Assembly: GCF_000210075.1 (NCBI RefSeq)
Contig: NC_021017.1
Location: 4,389,723 to 4,432,195, forward strand
Direction of reading: 5' to 3'
DNA from: Bacteroides xylanisolvens XB1A
GTDB taxonomy: Bacteria; Bacteroidota; Bacteroidia; Bacteroidales; Bacteroidaceae
DNA length: 42,473 bases
Part shown: one piece after another, positions 42,289 to 42,473 of the stretch
Layout: every line of letters starts with the position of its first letter
Position numbering within the stretch: the stretch's first letter is position 1
The notes under the pieces: model-generated
The model's input: only the letters and a program-made list of their open reading frames with translations
Database searches by the model: none
Told to the model about the DNA's origin: nothing
Made by a program: the position numbers and the translations under genes

Positions 42289-42362
42289 CATGATTCTTCT
42301 GACTTTTCCCGTTTGTTGTGGGAAGAAAACCATAATTGCAACTTTTAATTCATCATTAGTTC

Positions 42363-42370
42363 TATCTTTG
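42363..42370 (+). promoter_or_regulatory. -7 box for the gene at the right edge
   Basis: TATCTTTG is an exact TAnnTTTG match on the plus strand, 64 bp before the ATG at 42435. Confidence 0.5.
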
Positions 42371-42434
42371 GGTCAGAGAAATATCTGCTTTTGAACTATT
42401 AAGTGTTAGAATAACTCCGCCAAAAAATAATTCA

Positions 42435-42473
42435 ATGCAGCACCATTATGAACTTACTTTTATTTCTCCTGAA
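42435..42473 (+). CDS. Start of an unidentified gene (cut by window end)
   Basis: An ATG followed by 12 open codons (MQHHYELTFISPE) runs to the window edge, downstream of a good -7 box and divergent from nnr. Too short to identify. Confidence 0.4.
   Translation, partial: MQHHYELTFISPE

Overview
This window reads as chromosome of a Bacteroides species, close to the B. thetaiotaomicron/ovatus group. The signs are a SusC/SusD pair with its own ECF sigma factor and FecR-type anti-sigma factor, many lipoproteins of Bacteroidetes-only families (DUF4831, DUF4837, DUF6340, DUF4105/Lnb), a SecA of about 1,100 residues, few Shine-Dalgarno sites, and repeated matches to the Bacteroides promoter -7 box TAnnTTTG at plausible distances upstream of genes. 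I see no tRNA, rRNA, CRISPR array, transposase, integrase or phage gene.

Region 1 (1-10842) is accessory. It opens with the 3' end of a sensor histidine kinase and an intergenic array of four palindromes spaced 21 bp apart. A Sus-like nutrient uptake locus follows: ECF sigma (minus strand), FecR anti-sigma, an STN-domain SusC, SusD, a lipoprotein with a ComEC-like metallo-beta-lactamase fold, and a BACON/DUF5689 lipoprotein. It ends at a strong bidirectional hairpin. The locus has no glycoside hydrolase or polysaccharide lyase, so its substrate may not be a glycan. Two hairpins with the same hexanucleotide loop lie just upstream of susC.

Region 2 (10906-19038, minus strand) is core: a small acidic protein, a DUF6340 lipoprotein, SecA, an alkaline-phosphatase-fold protein that has lost nearly all its catalytic residues, and the lipoprotein N-acyltransferase Lnb. 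The last two genes overlap by one base. A 709-bp divergent gap (19039-19747) holds a second palindrome array (22-bp period) and several hairpins.

Region 3 (19748-27370, plus strand) is probably one operon: coaX, an outer-membrane beta-barrel, a TPR-like secreted protein, lptC, a CorC/HlyC-type membrane protein and a PpiD-like foldase. Next comes a free-standing 1,117-residue DUF4062-NTPase-TPR protein with its own promoter.

Region 4 (31038-37176, plus strand) is a tight operon: rlmN, a DUF4837 lipoprotein, pdxA, a sigma-54 activator, lptE, a TPR-tailed protein and secG. It ends at a REP-like hairpin. An MFS transporter and a solitary PqqD-like protein follow. On the opposite strand lie a small tail-anchored protein, DUF4831 and the bifunctional NAD(P)HX repair enzyme Nnr. 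A divergent gene begins at the right edge.

Regions 2 to 4 are dominated by envelope biogenesis: Sec export (secA, secG), periplasmic folding (ppiD), lipoprotein maturation (lnb) and LPS transport (lptC, lptE). The points most worth a second look are the CAZyme-free Sus locus with an MBL lipoprotein, the twin-loop leader hairpins, the pseudo-phosphatase coupled to lnb, the NLR-like DUF4062 protein, and the two periodic palindrome arrays.
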